The notes under the pieces were generated by a model. That model saw only the letters and a program-made list of their open reading frames with translations, searched no databases and had not been told where the DNA came from. 64,000 nucleotides of DNA, taken from positions 22,057,227 through 22,121,226 of the forward strand of contig JARWKL010000012.1 of the NCBI GenBank assembly GCA_029961685.1, given 5' to 3'. Shown here one piece after another: positions 59,640 through 64,000 of this stretch. The DNA comes from Aristolochia californica. Its lineage: Eukaryota; Streptophyta; Magnoliopsida; Piperales; Aristolochiaceae. Each line of letters starts with the position of its first letter. Position 1 is the first letter of the stretch. The position numbers were made by a program, and so were the translations under genes.

Positions 59640-61010
59640 TGATTTATCGTAAGTTGATTCGATTTTCTGTGCTGATCAATGGGGGCTTCAGTGGATATTT
59701 CGATTATACAAGAGACCTCTGTCAAGGAGACCCGCTCACCCCTTATCTCTTCAACATCATCATCGAAGATCTCCCAAGTCTCTTCAAGCTAGCCAAGGAG
59801 GTCCAGTGGCTTAATCCTATCTTTGAAGATGGTAGATTGGACATCCCCCTCGTTCAATTTGCTGATGACACCATAGTTTTTGGGGAAGGGAATTCTGAAC
59901 TTAATATCGAAGTCCTACACGTATTTGAACTGATGTCTGGTTAGAAAGTTAACTAGCAGAAAACCTCACTCTTCAGCTAAGGACCAAAATACCTTGGAGC
60001 ATTTGGCTGCCATAGTCCGCTGCCACGTTGGCTCCTTTCCTAGTACCTATCTTGGGCTTCCGCTATTTACTGACCAAACTAACAAATCCCTTTAGAACCG
60101 GGTCATTGAGAAACTTCAATCCAGACAGTCCACTTGGAAAAGCAGACACCTTTCAATGGCCATTTCACCTTGATTCAATCATGCTTAGTGAGCATCCCCA
60201 CATACTTCCTCTCCTTCTTTGATTGCCCCATCAGCATCTCAAACCACAATGAAAAATTCATGAGGGACTTTCTGTGGAAGGGAGCCTCACAGGGATTCAA
60301 GCACCATCTGGTCAATCAGAGAGATGTATGTAGTACAAAAACACTTTGGTGGTCTAGGCATCAAACAGAACAGAATGACCAATGTTGCTCTACTTACCAA
60401 GTGGTGTTGGAGACTAAACTCACAGGCTTCACTTCCATGGTGCGACTTTGTAATCAGAAAAATGGGCAAGATCCATGACCTCTGGTGGTTGGGCAAGGGG
60501 TCCAAGAGTCGGCTCTCCTGCCACTTGGTGCTATATCAATCACACCTTTGATCACTTCAAGCTTAATATCCGAATTTCTGCCAAAGATGGTTGGCAAATT
60601 CACTTCTACAACAACCATTGGCAAGCTCATTTGGTGCCCCGTAGCGGATGGCATCTTCTCGGTCTTCTCATGCTACATCCTTCTATCAGGCAACTCTGCC
60701 TTTGCCATGGCTCCCGATATGCTAGAGTTGAGAGAGCATAGGCCCTATCTGGCCCTTAAAAAATGAGGTTCTTTATCTGGAGTGCACTGTGCAAAAAACT
60801 TTTGTCCAAAGACAACCTATCCAAAAGGGGCTCCTCCTTGATCTCCTTATTGCGTGGCCTATGCGGATTAGTTGACGAGAGCATCGATCACATCCTTGTC
60901 CACTACCCATACTTCTAGTGGACGGTGCTACTTCTTCAGTGACATCAATGGCAGTTCTTCGAGTAGTTGGGCCTCCGTTGCTGGCCTTTCCTTGGCCACC
61001 ATTGTCGTGT
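59640..61010 (+). pseudogene. Decayed LINE reverse transcriptase fragment
   Basis: From 59640 a frame shows VLINGGFSGYFDYTRDLCQG, DPLTPYLFNIIIEDL and VQFADDTIVFGEG, the central part of a LINE reverse transcriptase. After a TAG at about 59942 it continues in other frames with SCLVSIPTYFLSFFDCPISI (60172 on) and MRDFLWKGA. Near 60890 VDESIDHILVHYPYF remains from the zinc-binding domain. It differs from the two LINEs to its left and has no tail or target duplication that I can see. It lies outside the LARD-like element. Confidence 0.8.
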
Positions 61011-61640
61011 GGACTCCTAGTGAGGGCACAACTAAACTCTAATTTGATGACTCATCTCTTGAAAACCTGAGGCCAGTCGATCTTGGAAGTGTTTTTCGGG
61101 ACTCTTCTGATGTTGTTCTTGCCTCTTACACTGTTCCAGCTTCATTTGCCTTTCATTTCTTTGACCATAACAGGACCTATTTGAGGTAAGATTTTTTATA
61201 TTTTTCTCCTTTGATGGCTTCAAAGGCTCTCCGTTTCCTCTTTTTTGTGACACAAACCATGGGTTGAGTCATAGACTACTGACATTGTAGTGCTCCTCAT
61301 TGGGTTGTGTTTTGGTGTTGCCCATAGATGGCTCCCAACCAGACCGTTTGTGTTCTGTTCTATCTTGCTCGTTTAGCTGTTTGGTGTTTCTCTTGTTTGC
61401 ATGGTGCTGTTTGGTTTGGTTTCTGATGAAATTAGTATCTGTGCAGGGCATACTATATTCTTCACTGTTGTTTGGTTGGTGGTTGGTTGCATTTGGTGGC
61501 TCAATTTGGAAACCAGGGTGTTTTAGTGTTTGGTGAACCTGTTTGCTGATAGTATGGTAAATTTTGGTGAAGTTATTACTCCTACCATTTTTTTTTTGTA
61601 AAGTTAGTACACCTACCACGAGGTCAAAGAAGCCTAGTGT
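61011..61640. other. Probable 3' part of the decayed LINE
   Basis: The part at 61300-61550 is rich in GTTTGG and TTGGTTGG words, as in 3' regions of some plant LINEs. No coding motif is certain. Confidence 0.3.
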
Positions 61641-61649
61641 AAAGGACAA

Positions 61650-63290
61650 CATGGCCACTCAGATTACTACCATAAAGTTAAATGGAAAGAACTACCTGTT
61701 ATGGGTCAGTCCAGTCAAGATTTATGTTCAGGTACTTTAACAAACCACCTTCTTCCCCTATGACTGAAGAAAGGGAGTCTGAAAATTTTCTCATGATCTC
61801 GTCGTGACTGAATAGTATGAAACAATTTATAAGTATAGCAATGTGTTGTGACATTGGAAATGATGTCTGGAGCTCTCCTTTTAGAAGATTTTACTAAGAC
61901 AAAAACTTGTCTACAGTACATGATTTGTAAGCTAATTGTTACTCTACAAAGATGGGACAAAAAGGTGATCAAGTTCTTTGGTGAGATGTGTATGTCTTAT
62001 GGGATATTAGTATTCTTTTGGTCGATCAATGGATGAATACCCACCCCATCAGGGAAGCAGACGGAGATTCGAGATTGAAAATAAGTTCATGGGGCACTCG
62101 CATAAAAAGGTCAGGCTGGCAGCTCTCGACAACGGGGTGGGAATGAAATGCTGGAAGATGGTAATTATTGGTGGATTGAGAGAAGAGCAGATGTGTGGGC
62201 TAGTTCCATCTTGATGCTCCTGCCTTCCCTGCCTATAAGGTAAGTCCTCCCTTGCATCATACAATAGAGGTTGGCACCAGACAGAATTGATAGGTAGGCC
62301 GATATTGAGATATGCTCAACCCCGGCAGGCTTCCCAAGCCCACCTCATTATGGATGGACTCGGGTCATTCTTTCTTTCCCGACCCAACCTATCAATTCAA
62401 CCTCCCATACCTGCCTTCATTTCTCCCCCTCGCTCGACGGGCTCGACCACGCGGGGTTCCACTGGAATTGCAAGTCTATTCTATGATTTCAGATGAGAGT
62501 CATTGTCTTTTTTCTTGTGTGAGTACCCTATTAGGTTGCCCATTAGTAAGCGAACCGAAGGGCAAGAAGACATCTCTAACCTACCTCTTATCCGCTCCCT
62601 ACGCTTGCGAACTCTTCCATTCACTTTGGATGCGAAGTTTAGGAGACAAAAGGAAGAGGTATGTGTAGCGCGATTTAGTCCTTTGGGCCTTGAATGCAAG
62701 TCTATCCGGACCAAATTCTTAGCCAATCAAATAAACCTTCCCTGTAAGACACATTTGCTAGGGATTTTCAAATTGAGAAAGCAACTGAGCCAACCCATGA
62801 TTCAAGTAATAAAACTGATGCATCAATGCTAAGTACTGCTTCCTCAATCTACTAGAAGTTGTAGAGGAAATCAAAGAGATCATGGTCAAAAGCAAGGATG
62901 ATCCTCATGGGAGAGGCCAAGGAAATAGGCAATGTGTTCATTATGGCCAAAATAACCATTACTCAAATCAATGTTGGGAAAATTTCAGGAAACCTGTTTG
63001 GGCTAATTAGGTTATACAAGAAGGTGGTGATTCCTCTGCAGCTGGTGCTGAACCAAAAATAGTGACAAAGATGAATATCGTAAGTTACAACAACAAGTTG
63101 CACAAATATCCACCTCAACCTACTAGAGTGCAATCAGCATTTTCTTCTCAACTAGTGCCACTCTAGCCCATCCACATACTCTTAACTTTTTAGTTTCTCC
63201 ATCTGAAAAAATTGGTTATCTATTCCGGTGCCTCAGCTCATACAACAACTAATAATCATCTTCACACCACTTTAACATAAGGTTGTATCC
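61650..63290 (+). pseudogene. Copia gag and protease relic with an insertion
   Basis: At 61650 the frame reads MATQITTIKLNGKNYLLW, the start of a copia gag. At about 62900-62990 a zinc-knuckle remnant reads RQCVHYGQNNHYSNQCW, in which the second Cys of the CCHC motif is replaced by Tyr. At about 63212 YSGASAHTT corresponds to the DSGAS protease motif with Asp changed to Tyr. The gag between these is interrupted by about 0.7 kb of unrelated, GC-richer sequence (about 62030-62720). No LTR is visible on either side. Confidence 0.7.
62030..62720. other. Foreign-looking insert, possibly organelle-derived
   Basis: Base composition is higher in G+C than the flanks and has a different word use, with stretches such as GGGCTCGACCACGCGG and CGAACCGAAGGGCAAGAAGA. 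It resembles non-coding plant mitochondrial DNA in style, but I cannot name a gene in it. Boundaries are estimated from composition and from where gag similarity stops and resumes. Confidence 0.3.
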
Positions 63291-63299
63291 TATCCTTCT

Positions 63300-64000
63300 A
63301 TAATATTAGTTGATGCACGGTGAAAGGGACAATTCCTTCTATTCTTAAAAAACCAAAATTTTCTTTAATTTTACAATTTGTCAATCAATTACTGAAGCCC
63401 CCAACGAATCTGTAACTTTTTGTCCATCTATGTGTCTTCCACAAACTCTGGACGAAGAAAAAACTTGGAAGGCATAAGCACGGTGTATAATATCTTGATG
63501 GTGTAACCATTCAAAAAGTTTGACAGTGTTGCAGTCATTTGTGCCTCCTTAACAATGGCATCCTTGGCATGGTCATCTGTCAGCATAAAAATTTGGCAAC
63601 CTATTTCCAATATAGTCATGTATCATCCTTTGAACAATAAGCCTATGAGTTGGGTAAATTGTTTTGAGACCTAGAGTCAATTATAGAACTCTCTTTGGTT
63701 AAGTCCATGTAGATATTTAGGGTCAGTATCAAGTTCAAAGTTAGTTTGGGTTTCAGAATTCGGTACATTTATTGATGATTATAATCTTATCACTTTTGAT
63801 TTACTGGTTGAAAGATAGATCTAAGGTATTAACTGTACAAAAAAAATTACAATGAAATAAAGTTCAATTTGGTTTAATATTTACGTGCTTTAATCTGATA
63901 ATGTACTTAAGGATTTCGGTAAAAAATTGAAAGTTTCTGTTCATCTCAGGGCAGAAAGGAAGAATCGACTTTACTAGATGTTACCAAAACACTCCTATTT
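63300..64000. other. No recognised feature at the right end
   Basis: The stretch has only short frames without motifs. It may still be part of the decayed copia element, as its protease lies just to the left, but I see no integrase motif. Confidence 0.35.

Overview
The window looks like nuclear DNA of a flowering plant, probably not a grass. It has intron-rich genes with GT-AG splice sites and a low gene count. LTR retrotransposons carry initiator-tRNA-Met primer sites, and there are LINEs of the plant type with a C-terminal RNase H. The protein-coding families are typically plant: a GT47 exostosin-family glycosyltransferase, mitochondrial COX5b, an ARM-repeat protein, a receptor-like kinase relic and an acyl-protein thioesterase. 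All calls come from reading the sequence; no database search was run.

Layout. 1-6.2 kb: no gene recognised; a Cassandra-type TRIM with 5S rRNA-derived sequence (2488-2807) and a hAT-like element of about 2.4 kb (3804-6185) holding a duplicated AT-rich block. 6.5-16.5 kb: a six-exon GT47 gene (411 aa) on +, whose fifth intron (7.2 kb) holds a decayed antisense Ty1/copia element with perfect target duplications plus a TRIM. 17.6-21.4 kb: a six-exon COX5b gene (168 aa). 22.1-23.0 kb: an intronless ARM-repeat gene (299 aa). 23.8-27.6 kb: a receptor-like kinase pseudogene whose last codons are split by a deleted copia element. 32.7-37.0 kb: a nine-exon acyl-protein thioesterase gene (257 aa).

From 37.6 kb to the end repeats dominate: a second TRIM, a minisatellite-like tract, a FAR1/MULE relic, a probable SIRE-type LTR, and the 3' end of an unidentified Ser/Pro-rich gene on the minus strand (43.9-44.9 kb). 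Then comes a nest spanning 45.8-59.4 kb. An LTR element without recognisable gag-pol, flanked by matching CCAAC duplications, was invaded by a nearly complete 7.7 kb LINE (minus strand, uninterrupted 1369-aa ORF2, 16-bp target duplication) and by a 5'-truncated related LINE (plus strand). A more decayed LINE piece and a copia gag/protease relic follow.

How it fits together: the intact host genes are housekeeping or cell-wall/secretory functions and are not an operon or cluster. The kinase relic next to the thioesterase gene matches the Arabidopsis neighbours At5g20050 and At5g20060 as I remember them, which suggests ancestral synteny. The most notable material is the nested transposon region, the LINE with overlapping ATGA junctions between reading frames, and the miniature LTR elements.
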